Position numbers and translations under genes: made by a program. From Pseudoduganella lurida (GTDB lineage Bacteria; Pseudomonadota; Gammaproteobacteria; Burkholderiales; Burkholderiaceae_D): DNA of 64,000 bases. Shown here one piece after another: positions 55,701 through 64,000 of this stretch. The stretch is taken from positions 558,001 to 622,000 of the forward strand of contig NZ_VLLB01000002.1 of the NCBI RefSeq assembly GCF_007830455.1, given 5' to 3'. Every line of letters begins with the position of its first letter. The first letter of the stretch is position 1. The notes beneath the pieces are model-generated. The model made no database searches, was not told where the DNA came from, and saw only the letters and a list, made by a program, of their open reading frames with translations.

Positions 55701-58625
55701 CGCACCGAATGGCATGCCGCCAGCGCCACCTGGTGGCCCATGTCGTGGTTCGCCAGGCGGGGCGTGCTCAATCGCCTGAAGCCCTACCGGCAGGATGGCC
55801 AGCGCCCCGCCGAGAGCGAGGTGCCGGCGCTGCTGGAGGCGCTCGCGCAGGTCAACACGGAAGACCAGGCCATCGGCGCCATGGCGGCGGATGGCGCGGC
55901 CCTGCTGCAATCGGGCTTTGCCACGCACCGCACGGACTGGGATGCCGTGGCGCGTGCCGCCGCGTGGGCCGAAGCCTTTGCGGACGCCGTGCTGGAACTG
56001 GCCAACGGCGACGTGGACCTGGCCGCAGCACTGCGCAGCAATCTGGAACCCTACGTGGCCGAGAACCGCGCGATGCTGGGGGCCGGCGGCCCGATCGGGG
56101 CGGCACTGACCGCGTATCGCGCCGCATGGACCGACTTCATGGCGCAGCTGCGGCAGGTGGCGCAGCTCGGCGCCTGCGGCGACCTGCTGGGACTGGACCG
56201 GCATGCCGGCGGCGTCACGGCGCGGCTGCGCGGGACGATGGCGGCCTGGCAGGCCGGCGCGCGGCAGCTGCAGCCCTGGTGCGTGTGGCAGGGTGCGCGT
56301 GCCAGGGCCGTGGCAGCCGGCCTGGAGGGCATCGTGCAGGCCGTCGAAGCGGGCCGGGTGCCGCTGGCCGACGTGGCCGACTTCTTCGAATACAGCTACC
56401 GCAACTGGTGGCTGCGCAAGGCGATCGACCGCGAGCCGGTGCTGTGCACCTTCTCCAGCGCGGACCACGAGCGCAAGATCCGCGAATTCCGCGCGGCCGA
56501 TGCGCGCTTCCAGCAGCTCACGCAGCAGTACGTGGCGGCGCGGCTGGCCGGCCAGATTCCCGACAATGCGGCGCTGGCGGCCGGTTCCGATTCCGAGATG
56601 GGCAAGCTGCGCCGCGAACTGCAGAAGCAGCGCCGCCACATGCCGATCCGCCAGCTGGTGCAGAACCTGCCCACGCTGATGCCGAAGCTCAAGCCCTGCC
56701 TGCTGATGTCGCCGCTGTCGGTGGCCCAGTACCTCGATGCGGCGCACGCGCAGTTCGACGTGGTGATCTTCGACGAGGCGTCGCAGATTCCCGTGTGGGA
56801 TGCGGTGGGCGCCATCGCGCGGGGCCGCCAGCTGGTCTGCGTGGGCGACCCGAAACAGCTGCCGCCCACCAGCTTCTTCAGCCGCGGCGAGAGCGACGAC
56901 GAGGTCGACGGCGACACGGAAGTGCAGGACCTGGAAAGCATCCTGGACGAATGCCTGGGCATCGGCATGCCGCAGCTGACGCTGAACTGGCACTACCGCA
57001 GCCGCCACGAAAGCCTGATCGCCTTCAGCAACGCGACCTACTACGACAACGCGCTGGTGACCTTCCCGTCGCCCGTCACCGAGGACAACGGCGTGCGCTT
57101 CCAGCGCGTGCACGGCACCTACGACCGGGGCGGCTCGAAGACCAACCGCGCCGAGGCGGAAGCCATCGTCACGGCCATCGAGCAGCACTACCTCGATCCT
57201 TCCAAACGGCGCCTGACACTGGGCGTGGTGACGTTCAACCAGGCGCAGCAAAGCCTGATCGAACGGCTGCTGGACGAGCGCCGCCGCGCGCTGCCGGCGC
57301 TCGATGCGGCCATCGCCCAGCCGGCGCAGGAGGGGCTGTTCATCAAGAACCTGGAGAACGTGCAGGGCGACGAGCGGGACATCATCCTGTTCTCCATCAC
57401 CTACGGCCCCGATATCGCGGGCAAGGTGAGCCTGAACTTCGGCCCGCTGAACCTGGAGGGTGGCCACCGGCGCCTGAACGTGGCCATTTCGCGGGCGCGC
57501 CAGAACGTCGTCATCTTCAGCACCCTGGTGCCGGAGCAGATCGACCTGGCGCGCGTGCGGGCCAGCGGCGTGCGGGACCTGAAGCACTACCTGGAATTCG
57601 CCATTCGCGGTCCCCGTGCGCTGGCCGAACAGAGCCTGCCCACCGGCCGCGAACCGGACAGCCCGTTCGAACGGCAGGTGATCAATGTGCTGCGCGAAAA
57701 AGGCTGGACGGTGCATCCGCAGGTGGGCGTGTCCGGCTACCGGGTGGACATCGGCGTGGTCGATCCGCGTGCGCCGGGCCGCTACCTGCTGGGTGTCGAG
57801 TGCGATGGCGCCATGTACCATTCCGGCGCCACCGCGCGCGACCGCGACCGGCTGCGCCAGCACGTGCTGGAAGGCCTGGGCTGGCAGCTGTTCCGCATCT
57901 GGTCGACCGACTGGTGGCTCGATCCGGAGGAGCCGATGCGCAAACTCCTGGCGCGGCTGGAGGAACTGGTGCAGCAGGCGCCGGAAGCCGTGGCGGAACC
58001 GGAGCCCGTGCCCGAACCTGTATTGGAAACCGCGCCGGTGGTCGAAACAGGGCCTGCGGCACTGCCGGTGCCGGCCAGCGAGGACAACCACGCGCTGTAC
58101 CTGCCCGTGACCTTGCCGCCGGCCGACCCGGAGCGTTTCCACGACAGCGCGTCGGCCGACACGCTGCGCCACCAGCTGGGGCGCATCGTCCAGGAAGAAG
58201 GGCCGGTGGCGCAGTCGGTGGCCTTCCGCCGCATCACGCGGGCCTGGGGCCTGGCGCGCAGCGGTGCCCGCATCGAGAAGCACCTGGCGGCGCTGCTGCC
58301 GGTGGCAACGACGGCCGATGGCTTCCTGTGGCCGGCGCACCTCGATCCGGCCACGTGGACGGGCCATCGCCTGCCTGGTCCGGAAGCCGAATCGAAACGG
58401 GCGATCGACGAAGTGCCGCTGGAAGAGCTGGGCAACCTGGCCGTGTACGTGCTGGGACAGCTGGGCAGCACCACGCAGTCCGGCGTGGCGCGCGCCGTGT
58501 GCCGCCTGCTGGGCATCGCGCGCACCACGGCCGAGGCGGAGGCACGCATCGGCCGCGCGCTGGTGCATGGGCGGGTGGCGGACCTCGTCACCGTGACGGA
58601 GGGCGTGGTGGCGCTGCGGGGTTGA
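52722..58625 (+). CDS. Hhe-like defence protein: transglutaminase-like, DUF4011, SF1 helicase, Vsr-like nuclease, DUF3320
   Basis: A 1,967-residue multidomain protein. About 1-150: Ig-like beta segment (IQNNVPVVRELTMTNTGTAALVDVELAI). About 190-300: transglutaminase-like domain with Cys236 (KVATCLDLVMLF) and His262 (REGHAWVGVW). About 390-700: DUF4011 (LARWKSKLLDLTLRNRLLNFKPTKSSLRLV). Helicase: Walker A GPPGTGKS with Lys711, Walker B IFDEASQIP (Asp1351, Glu1352), GDPKQLPP, LNWHYRSRH, NVQGDERD and LNVAISRARQNV. About 1645-1735: Vsr/MTES_1575-type nuclease (SPFERQVINVLREKGW, Asp1676 in YRVDIGVVDP, Glu1693 in VECDG). C-terminal about 1800-1967: DUF3320. This order matches the single-gene antiphage system Hhe (DUF4011-helicase-Vsr). 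The ATG at 52722 has no clear Shine-Dalgarno. Confidence 0.88.
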   Translation: MTPELSDATVPDGAASTAPLPVAINVIADATIGYAAIQNNVPVVRELTMTNTGTAALVDVELAIACVPAFATGLRLRFERLEPGETRRIAPLDLKPDHAYLSTLDEAVQAVITFTASAAGAMRGQASHRLAVLAYDQWAGTRALPELLAAFCMPNSRVVDHLIATASALLRQAPGDLAMNGYQAKNREKVWKQVSALYSAILAEELHYANPPASFGSDGQKIRTPERVLDTKVATCLDLVMLFAAALEQAGLHPVVLLREGHAWVGVWLVETSFPTALVDDAQAVRKRVHSGELMVFETTGVAGGQRPTLRWACATGVEQLDDEERFAYAVDIRRARELQIRPLPSRSAAAPEGAPTDVHDVPAIEDMPPLPPLDPAALPATDLAADTPEGRLARWKSKLLDLTLRNRLLNFKPTKSSLRLVCPDAGALEDALADGKEFRLRAAPPLMTGPDVRDAAVYTARTGSVPLDELAAGALGNHELIVDIDEGALDARLLEIFRAAGTSLEEGGANTLFLVFGFLQWKEEQEAEASHLAPILLVPVTLTRQSVRSGFRLVRHDDEALVNPTLIQKLWQDFSLKLPAFDVLPTDDKGLDVAGILQAFRLGVTELKGWEVREQVHLGIFSFTKYLMWKDLQDRHRQLQENAVVAQLINHPGEAFAREELGFEPRTLDQTHSPQDLFAPLLSDSSQLRAICVAGSGRNLVIEGPPGTGKSQTITNLIAHLLATGKRVLFVSEKMAALDVVHRRLGAIGLGPYCLELHSSKARKADVLKQLGIALDAAGGRTVREWELEAERLAVLRGELNDVAVALHRLHPNDLTIHEAIGTCILHAHRKPAAFAWPDADAHARADLERMRDTSRQIGALAGQLTALDHHPLGLIRVSAWTPSWQQDLLDGAALLHDRAGALDAAAVRPLSLLGAAPEGLSLADFAALDRLAEVLVQAPDVPVGVARAAHDETAREKLATLHRHGIARNRAWAVLGGRYTEALAELSAGQLRTEWHAASATWWPMSWFARRGVLNRLKPYRQDGQRPAESEVPALLEALAQVNTEDQAIGAMAADGAALLQSGFATHRTDWDAVARAAAWAEAFADAVLELANGDVDLAAALRSNLEPYVAENRAMLGAGGPIGAALTAYRAAWTDFMAQLRQVAQLGACGDLLGLDRHAGGVTARLRGTMAAWQAGARQLQPWCVWQGARARAVAAGLEGIVQAVEAGRVPLADVADFFEYSYRNWWLRKAIDREPVLCTFSSADHERKIREFRAADARFQQLTQQYVAARLAGQIPDNAALAAGSDSEMGKLRRELQKQRRHMPIRQLVQNLPTLMPKLKPCLLMSPLSVAQYLDAAHAQFDVVIFDEASQIPVWDAVGAIARGRQLVCVGDPKQLPPTSFFSRGESDDEVDGDTEVQDLESILDECLGIGMPQLTLNWHYRSRHESLIAFSNATYYDNALVTFPSPVTEDNGVRFQRVHGTYDRGGSKTNRAEAEAIVTAIEQHYLDPSKRRLTLGVVTFNQAQQSLIERLLDERRRALPALDAAIAQPAQEGLFIKNLENVQGDERDIILFSITYGPDIAGKVSLNFGPLNLEGGHRRLNVAISRARQNVVIFSTLVPEQIDLARVRASGVRDLKHYLEFAIRGPRALAEQSLPTGREPDSPFERQVINVLREKGWTVHPQVGVSGYRVDIGVVDPRAPGRYLLGVECDGAMYHSGATARDRDRLRQHVLEGLGWQLFRIWSTDWWLDPEEPMRKLLARLEELVQQAPEAVAEPEPVPEPVLETAPVVETGPAALPVPASEDNHALYLPVTLPPADPERFHDSASADTLRHQLGRIVQEEGPVAQSVAFRRITRAWGLARSGARIEKHLAALLPVATTADGFLWPAHLDPATWTGHRLPGPEAESKRAIDEVPLEELGNLAVYVLGQLGSTTQSGVARAVCRLLGIARTTAEAEARIGRALVHGRVADLVTVTEGVVALRG

Positions 58626-58706
58626 CGGCAGCCGGCGTCCGGTAACCCTGCGCCGGACCGGGCGCCGGTGCAGTATAGTTCGGCCACGGCGTTACTGGAC
58701 CCCACG

Positions 58707-60149
58707 ATGGCTGACCGCACCACCCTCGATCCGGATGACTGGCCGGCGCTGCGCGCCCAGGGCCACCGGATGCTCGACGATATGTTCGACTACCTGGAGC
58801 ACCTGCGCGAGCGGCCGGTGTGGCAGCCCTCCCCGCCCGCCACCCGCGCCACCTTCGAGACGCCGCTGCCGCGCAGCGGCACCGACCTCGCCACCCTGCA
58901 CGACACCTTCATGCGCGACGTGGTGCCCTACGCCGTCGGCAATGCCCATCCCTGCTTCTTCGGCTGGGTGCATGGCGGCGGCACGCCGGTCGGCATGCTG
59001 GCCGAGATGCTGGCGGCCGGGCTGAATGCCAATGTGGGAGGACGCGACCAGATTCCCGTCCATGTCGAGCGGCAGGTGGCGCGCTGGATGGCCGAGCTGT
59101 TCGGCTTCCCGGCCGGCGCCAGCGGCCTGTTCGTCACCGGCACGTCGATGGCGAACATGATCGCGGTGCTGGTGGCGCGCCACCGCGCGCTGGGCCTGGC
59201 CGTGCGGGACGCGGGCCTGGCCGAACTGGGCCGCGGCCTGGTCGCCTACACCTCGGCCGCCGCGCACGACTGCATCGCCCAGGCGATGGACCTGACGGGC
59301 ATCGGCCGCGCCGCGCTGCGCCTCGTGCCGCTGGACGAGGACTACCGCATCGACACGGCCGCGCTGGAGAACGCGATCGCCGCCGACATCGCCGCCGGCC
59401 TGAAACCCTTCTTCGTGGCCGCCACGGCCGGCACCGTCGACACGGCCGCCATCGACCCGCTGGGCGCCGTGGCCGACATCGCCCACCGTCACGGCCTGTG
59501 GTTCCATGTCGATGGCGCGTTCGGCGCGATGGCGATGCTGTCGGCCGAACTGGCGCCCCTGCTGGACGGCATCGGCCGCGCCGATTCGATCGCCTTCGAT
59601 TTCCACAAGTGGGCGCAGGTGCCGTACGACGCGGGCTTCGTGCTGGTGCGCGACGGCGAACTGCACCGGCAGACCTTCGCCGCCAACCCGCGCTACCTGA
59701 AACGGGAGCCGCGCGGCATGGCGGGCGGCTCGCCCTGGCCCTGCGACTTCGGCCCCGACCTGTCGCGCTCCTTCCGCGCCCTGAAGGCCTGGTTCACACT
59801 GCAGGCGTATGGCACCGACCGGATGGGCGCCGCGATTGCCGGCACGTGCGCGCTGGCCCGCTATTGCGCCGAGCAGGTGGCGGCGCGGCCGCACTTCGAA
59901 CTGCTGGCACCCGTGGCGCTGAACATCGTCTGCTTCCGCTATCTTGTGGCCGGCGACGGCATCGACGACTTCAACGCCGCGCTGGTGGCGGACCTGCAGG
60001 AAGCCGGCATCGCCGCACCCTCGCTCACCACCTTGCGCGGCAAGGTCGCCATCCGCGTCGCCATCGTCAACCACCGCAGCGAGCGACGCGACATCGACGC
60101 CCTGCTCGCCGGCCTCGAAGCCCTGGCCGCCGCACGGCTGCACGGCTGA
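58707..60149 (+). CDS. PLP-dependent group II amino acid decarboxylase
   Basis: A 480-residue cytoplasmic enzyme of the aromatic-L-amino-acid / glutamate decarboxylase family. HPCFFGWVHGGGTPVGMLAEML lies in the substrate region, FVTGTSMANMIAVLVAR and HVDGAFGAMA (Asp to the pyridine nitrogen) bind PLP, and Lys301 in AFDFHKWAQVPYD is the Schiff-base lysine. The ATG at 58707 is preferred; a GTG 13 codons upstream is possible but overlaps a TATAGT sequence that looks like a -10 box. The substrate is probably an aromatic amino acid, which is inferred from overall resemblance. It starts 81 bp after the helicase gene. Confidence 0.88.
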   Translation: MADRTTLDPDDWPALRAQGHRMLDDMFDYLEHLRERPVWQPSPPATRATFETPLPRSGTDLATLHDTFMRDVVPYAVGNAHPCFFGWVHGGGTPVGMLAEMLAAGLNANVGGRDQIPVHVERQVARWMAELFGFPAGASGLFVTGTSMANMIAVLVARHRALGLAVRDAGLAELGRGLVAYTSAAAHDCIAQAMDLTGIGRAALRLVPLDEDYRIDTAALENAIAADIAAGLKPFFVAATAGTVDTAAIDPLGAVADIAHRHGLWFHVDGAFGAMAMLSAELAPLLDGIGRADSIAFDFHKWAQVPYDAGFVLVRDGELHRQTFAANPRYLKREPRGMAGGSPWPCDFGPDLSRSFRALKAWFTLQAYGTDRMGAAIAGTCALARYCAEQVAARPHFELLAPVALNIVCFRYLVAGDGIDDFNAALVADLQEAGIAAPSLTTLRGKVAIRVAIVNHRSERRDIDALLAGLEALAAARLHG

Positions 60150-60270
60150 ACTGTAGGGATGCTACCGATGCCGAATTGATATCGCACGGTGATCAGACTT
60201 CATCGCACTGCGCATGCCATTGCGGCACAATCAGCCGTGGTTGCGATAACAATAACGATCCGGAGACCCG

Positions 60271-62592
60271 ATGCGCACTTCCCCGAAAGGCCTGCTGGCA
60301 GGCCTGCTGCTGCTCCCCGCCTTCTCGCTGCCCGCGATGGCAGAACCCACCACCCCGGCGCCGCTGGCGCTGACTGCCACAGCCACCGCTCGCGGCCTGG
60401 TGATCACGACGGCACAGGGCACCGTGCGCATCGAGCCCTGGAGCGAACGTGTCATCCACGTGCTGGCCGGTGCCGACGCGGCCTGGCCGGGCAACTACAA
60501 TCCTGCCGTCATCGCGAAGGCGGCGCGTGTCGACTGGCAGGCCAGCGAGACACCGGACTACCACGCGCTGACGACGAAGCAGCTGCAGGTGCGGGTCGAC
60601 AGGAAGACCGGTGCGATCAGCTTCCATGATGCGCAGGGCACGCTCATCCTGAAGGAGCCGGCCGATGCGCGGCGCATCGCGCGGGACGGAAAAATCAGCC
60701 AGAGCTTCGCCCTGCAGTCGCCCATCTTCGGCCTGGGCCAGCACCTGAACGGGCTGTTCGACTACACCGGCAACACCGTCCACCTGCAGCAGGCCAATCG
60801 CGACGTGGCGGTACCGATGCTCGTGTCGCCCAAGGGCTTCGGCCTGTTGTGGAACAACGCGTCGGTGACCGATGTCGACGTCGGCCTGCCCATCTCCTGG
60901 GGCCACCCGCTGCAGATCCGTTCCGAAGCGGGTGGCGGCATCGACTACCACTTCATCTACGGTCCCGAGATCGACGATGTGGTGGCCGGCTACCGCGACC
61001 TGACGGGCCGCGCTCCCATGATGGCGCGCTGGACCTGGGGCCTGTGGCAGTCGAAGGAACGCTACAGGGACCAGCAGGAGCTGCTCGGCGTGGCCGCGCG
61101 CTATCGGGCGATGAACGTGCCGCTGGACGCAGTGGTGCAGGACTGGCAGTATTGGAGCGCGGGGAACTGGGGCGAGCACCGGATGGAGCCGGCGCGCTTC
61201 CCCGATCCGAAAGGCATGGTCGACGCGCTGCATGGCCAGAACGTGCACGCCGTGATCTCCGTGTGGGCCCGCTTCGACACGGCGACCCGCAACGCCGCCG
61301 AACTGGAACGGGCCGGCGCGCTGTATCCGAAGACATACACGAACGTCTACCCGGAAGGCACGGGCCGCTGGTACGACGCGTATGCGCCGGCCGGCCGCAG
61401 GCTGTACTGGGACCAGATCAGCCGCAGCCTGGGCCGCCATGGCTGGGATGGCTGGTGGCTCGATGCCAGCGAGGCGGAACTGGGCGGCAACTGGGGAGAG
61501 CTGCGCGACGTGAAGACGGCGGCCGGTCCTGGCGCGGCCGTGCTCAATGCCTATCCGCTGCTGCACACCACCGGCGTGTACGAGGGATCCCTGAAGGACT
61601 CCCCGGCCAAGCGCCCGTTCATCCTCACGCGCTCCGCCTACGCAGGCCAGCAGCGCAACGCCGCCATCACCTGGTCCGGCGACACCACCGCCACGTGGGA
61701 GGTGTTCCGTGCCCACCTGCCGGCCGCGCTGAACTTCACGCTGAGCGGCATCCCCTACTGGTCCGCCGATATCGGCGCCTTCTTCGGCGGCAAACCGTCC
61801 GACCCGGCCTATGCGGAGCTGTACACGCGCTGGTACCAGTTCGGCGCGTTCAACCCGATGTTCCGCGTGCACGGCACCGGCGACGGCAAGGAGATCTGGC
61901 AGTTCGACGCGGCCACGCAGAAGATCCTGCTGAAGTACACGCAGCTGCGCTATCGCCTGCTGCCCTACATCTACAGCGCCTCGGCGGACGTGACGGGGCG
62001 CCACGGCACGATGATGCGCGCGCTGGTGATGGACTTCCGCACCGACCCGCAGGCCGTCACGGTGCCGGACCAGTACCTCTTCGGCAAGGCGCTGATGGTG
62101 GCCCCGGTGACCAGCGCGAAGACGGATGTGCGCACCGTCTACCTGCCCGGCCAGGACGACTGGTTCGATTACTGGACCGGCCAGCGCCACGCGGCCGGCA
62201 AGGTGATCGCGGCGGCCGCGGACATCGGGACCATTCCCCTGTTCGTGCGCGCCGGCAGCATCCTGCCGCTGGGACCCGTGGTGCAGTACGCCAACCAGAA
62301 GAGCCGCGAGCCGATCGAGCTGCGCGTCTATCCGGGCAAGGACGGCAGCTACGAGCTGTACGACGATGCCGGCGACGGCCAGGGTTACACGCGGGGCGAA
62401 TCGGCCACGCGCCGCTTTACGTGGCTGCAGTCCGCCACGCGCCTGACCATTGCGCCGTGGCAGGGGCGCTTTCCCGGCCTGACCGCCCGGCAGACCTACC
62501 TGGTGCGCTGCGGACCCGCCGCAACGGACCGCGGCGTGACCGTTGTTGCCGACAGCAGCGCCGTCAGCGTCGACCTGCCGGACTGCCGCTGA
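60271..62592 (+). CDS. exported GH31 glycosidase, alpha-xylosidase type
   Basis: A 773-residue protein with a signal peptide (LLAGLLLLPAFSLPAMA). N-terminal beta-sandwich (FGLGQHLNGLFDYTGNTVHLQQANRD), then the (beta/alpha)8 barrel with the nucleophile Asp398 in WDGWWLDASEAE and acid/base Asp471 in TWSGDTTATWE. PYWSADIGAFFGG and FNPMFRVHGTGDGKEIW follow, and C-terminal beta domains close the protein. The LDASE form and the QQANRD N-terminal block resemble xyloglucan-type alpha-xylosidases rather than alpha-glucosidases. It probably removes alpha-linked xylose from plant oligosaccharides in the periplasm. It follows the decarboxylase by about 120 bp. Confidence 0.9.
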   Translation: MRTSPKGLLAGLLLLPAFSLPAMAEPTTPAPLALTATATARGLVITTAQGTVRIEPWSERVIHVLAGADAAWPGNYNPAVIAKAARVDWQASETPDYHALTTKQLQVRVDRKTGAISFHDAQGTLILKEPADARRIARDGKISQSFALQSPIFGLGQHLNGLFDYTGNTVHLQQANRDVAVPMLVSPKGFGLLWNNASVTDVDVGLPISWGHPLQIRSEAGGGIDYHFIYGPEIDDVVAGYRDLTGRAPMMARWTWGLWQSKERYRDQQELLGVAARYRAMNVPLDAVVQDWQYWSAGNWGEHRMEPARFPDPKGMVDALHGQNVHAVISVWARFDTATRNAAELERAGALYPKTYTNVYPEGTGRWYDAYAPAGRRLYWDQISRSLGRHGWDGWWLDASEAELGGNWGELRDVKTAAGPGAAVLNAYPLLHTTGVYEGSLKDSPAKRPFILTRSAYAGQQRNAAITWSGDTTATWEVFRAHLPAALNFTLSGIPYWSADIGAFFGGKPSDPAYAELYTRWYQFGAFNPMFRVHGTGDGKEIWQFDAATQKILLKYTQLRYRLLPYIYSASADVTGRHGTMMRALVMDFRTDPQAVTVPDQYLFGKALMVAPVTSAKTDVRTVYLPGQDDWFDYWTGQRHAAGKVIAAAADIGTIPLFVRAGSILPLGPVVQYANQKSREPIELRVYPGKDGSYELYDDAGDGQGYTRGESATRRFTWLQSATRLTIAPWQGRFPGLTARQTYLVRCGPAATDRGVTVVADSSAVSVDLPDCR

Positions 62593-62642
62593 GTCCGTGT
62601 CCTGGTTCCCTGTCCTGGTGCCTGGCACCAGGACACGGGCTC
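62591..62642. terminator. bidirectional hairpin between convergent genes
   Basis: The inner arms tgtcctggtgcc (62611-62622) and ggcaccaggaca (62624-62635) are perfect 12-bp complements, and gagtccgtgtcctgg / ccaggacacgggctca flank them as an alternative outer stem. The palindrome fills the whole gap between the GH31 stop and the ATP-grasp-like stop, whose TGA codon lies inside the element. It shares its arm sequence with the element at 18221-18257. Confidence 0.75.
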
Positions 62643-64000
62643 AGCTGCGGCGCTCGCCGCTGCGGGCCCGTTCCAGCATCTGGCGGAAGGCCGTGAAGAT
62701 CTTCTGCATGGCGGGCTGCTTGTACGGGTACATGGTGGCGTCGTCCATCGCGTGCACGACCATCGCGTTGTCCACTTCGAACACGAGCAGCTTGCCGTCC
62801 GGCGTCTCCGCGCAGTCCATGCCCACGTAGGACAGGCCGATACGGCGGTTGATCTCGGCCAGCGCGGCCTGGTGGCGCAGCGCGAAGGTGGTGTCGAAGC
62901 TGGCCATGGTCTCGGCCTCGATGGCGCGCTTGGCGGCGCTCTCGCCCATGCCGGCGTTCAGGTAGTGCACCATCCAGTGTTCGCTGATGGCGAAGTGGGC
63001 GAGGAAGGCCTGGCCCTCGATCAGCACGACGCGGTACTTGCCGAACAGGCCGCCCGCGTTGCGGTAGTCGACGAAGCGCGACAGGTAGAACTGGTCCGCC
63101 GGCACGCGCGCCAGGTAGGCGGCCAGGTCGGCCGGCGTGTCGATCTTGTCCAGGTCGTGGCCGGCGTGCGAGCCGAGCGGACGCACGATCAGCGGGAACG
63201 CGCCATCGGCCAGCACGCCCGGCAAGGTGTCTGGATGTTCGGCCAGCGCCGCCACCTGCGCGCGCAGCAGCCGCACGGTTTGCGGCATCTCCACGCCCTC
63301 GATCCCGGCCAGTGCATTGCAGGCACCATCGCGCGACAGTACGGCGATGCGGTCCGGGCCATTGAGCACGGGCCGCGGCCAGCCGGCCAGCCATTCGGAC
63401 AGGCGGCCCAGCAAGGGCTGGTTGACGTCGTTCTCGCCCATGCAGACCAGCAGCACATCGTGTTCCGGCACCACGTCCGGCCAAGGCGCGTCGGCCGTCA
63501 CGTACAGGATCTCCAGCGTCACGTCGCTGTCCTCGACGAGGAATTCGACAGGCGTGTTGGCCATCAGGTCGCCCAGGCCCATCACCACCAGCAGCCGCAG
63601 CATCTCGCCGCGGCGCGCCGGCAGCGTGTAGCGGGACTGGATGGCCACCGCCTCGGCCTGCACCTGCATGGCCACGTCGCGGTCGCCCGTCAGCTGCAAG
63701 GTGGTCGAGAAGTCCAGATAGGCGTTGGCATCGAGCTGGTCCGCCTCGGCGCGCGCCAGCAGCACCTGGGCCACGGGCGCCAGGTCCTGCTGGTTGAACG
63801 CCCGGCGCATCAGCGGTGCCACGCCAACCAGCGGTGCGAAAGGCAGCGCGGCAGCAGCCACCAGCGCATCCGGCTCGTTCGACACATCGGGCACGAAGCG
63901 CGCCAGCACCGCGCGCTTGCCGGCCAGGCGGGCATCGTTCCAGTCCGGCACATAGCGGGACGCCGGCAGCGTCACGATATAAGGACGGTGCGACAGCACG
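62641..64000 (-). CDS. ATP-grasp-like protein, N terminus outside the window
   Basis: At least 453 residues; the frame is still open at the window edge, so the true start lies beyond. The N-terminal part present here looks like TPR-type helical repeats (PLVGVAPLMRRAFNQQDLAPVAQVLLARAEADQLDANAYLDFSTTLQLTGD). The remainder (about 140-445) has the outline of an ATP-grasp ligase of the RimK/glutathione-synthetase type: LNGPDRIAVLSRDGACNAL, PLIVRPLGSHAGHDLDKID, FGKYRVVLIEG, and a C-terminal YVGMDCAETPDGKLLVFEVDNAMVVHAMDD in the Mg2+-binding position. The substrate is unknown; it may modify a peptide or protein. It converges on GH31 through the palindrome at its stop. Confidence 0.72.
   Translation of the reverse strand, partial: VLSHRPYIVTLPASRYVPDWNDARLAGKRAVLARFVPDVSNEPDALVAAAALPFAPLVGVAPLMRRAFNQQDLAPVAQVLLARAEADQLDANAYLDFSTTLQLTGDRDVAMQVQAEAVAIQSRYTLPARRGEMLRLLVVMGLGDLMANTPVEFLVEDSDVTLEILYVTADAPWPDVVPEHDVLLVCMGENDVNQPLLGRLSEWLAGWPRPVLNGPDRIAVLSRDGACNALAGIEGVEMPQTVRLLRAQVAALAEHPDTLPGVLADGAFPLIVRPLGSHAGHDLDKIDTPADLAAYLARVPADQFYLSRFVDYRNAGGLFGKYRVVLIEGQAFLAHFAISEHWMVHYLNAGMGESAAKRAIEAETMASFDTTFALRHQAALAEINRRIGLSYVGMDCAETPDGKLLVFEVDNAMVVHAMDDATMYPYKQPAMQKIFTAFRQMLERARSGERRS

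Noticed and set aside
52689..58568. Antisense open frame of 1,959 codons opposite the Hhe-like gene
   Set aside because: It is rich in Arg, His, Gln and Ala without motifs and exists only because third positions of the sense gene are G or C, which removes stop codons from one antisense frame.

Overview
The window is about 65% GC, densely packed, and uses the codons of a high-GC betaproteobacterium. The gene content fits a soil or plant-polymer degrader of the Oxalobacteraceae, most likely the Massilia / Pseudoduganella / Telluria group: many exported glycosidases, TonB receptors, large hybrid histidine kinases, GGDEF proteins, a DUF3422 protein and a DUF4011 helicase. The genus is inferred from gene content and style, not from a marker gene. 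I see no rRNA, tRNA, insertion sequence, prophage or CRISPR array.

Layout. 1-7.4 kb: tail of an acyltransferase, GAF-GGDEF protein, membrane-anchored penicillin-acylase-type hydrolase, a GAF protein overlapping a receiver-like protein, a phytase-like lipoprotein and a DUF3422 protein. 7.4-23.1 kb: the central feature, an L-arabinofuranoside utilisation locus on the minus strand. It holds a GbpR-type LysR regulator, a GH43 enzyme, a complete YtfQRT-YjfF furanose ABC transporter, GH127 and GH51 arabinofuranosidases, and an oxidative sugar pathway (XylB-like SDR, AraD1/FAH enzyme, IlvD/Edd-type dehydratase) plus an aldose 1-epimerase. A perfect inverted repeat next to a TTGACA box precedes ytfQ and is the best regulatory site in the window. 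23.3-31.8 kb: LuxR-type response regulator, CHASE hybrid kinase, AMP nucleosidase with a divergent PRPP-synthetase paralogue, and a LysR/MFS divergent pair.

31.8-42 kb is the most irregular part. It has a second GH43, an unrecognised RAMA-like protein whose frame runs without a stop into that GH43, about 1 kb of AT-rich and degenerate-repeat sequence, a MATE transporter, and a TonB receptor coupled to a CehA/McbA metallohydrolase. 42-51 kb: a second TonB receptor, a 7TM hybrid kinase overlapping a REC-GGDEF protein, and DNA polymerase II, all in one direction with short gaps. 51-64 kb: M28 peptidase, a 1,967-residue transglutaminase-like/DUF4011/helicase/Vsr-like/DUF3320 protein matching the antiphage Hhe architecture, a PLP decarboxylase, a GH31 alpha-xylosidase-type enzyme and a truncated ATP-grasp-like protein.

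A second theme crosses the window: short tandem repeats (6-, 7-, 12-, 14-, 17-, 22- and 24-base units) in genes and gaps. The most striking is a 12-base array that copies the nucleophile motif of the penicillin acylase directly upstream of the catalytic serine. Palindromes of three sequence types (gtgtcctgg..., gtgtccacc...ggggtcaacccc..., and a tattttcggga hairpin) sit between genes and probably act as terminators.
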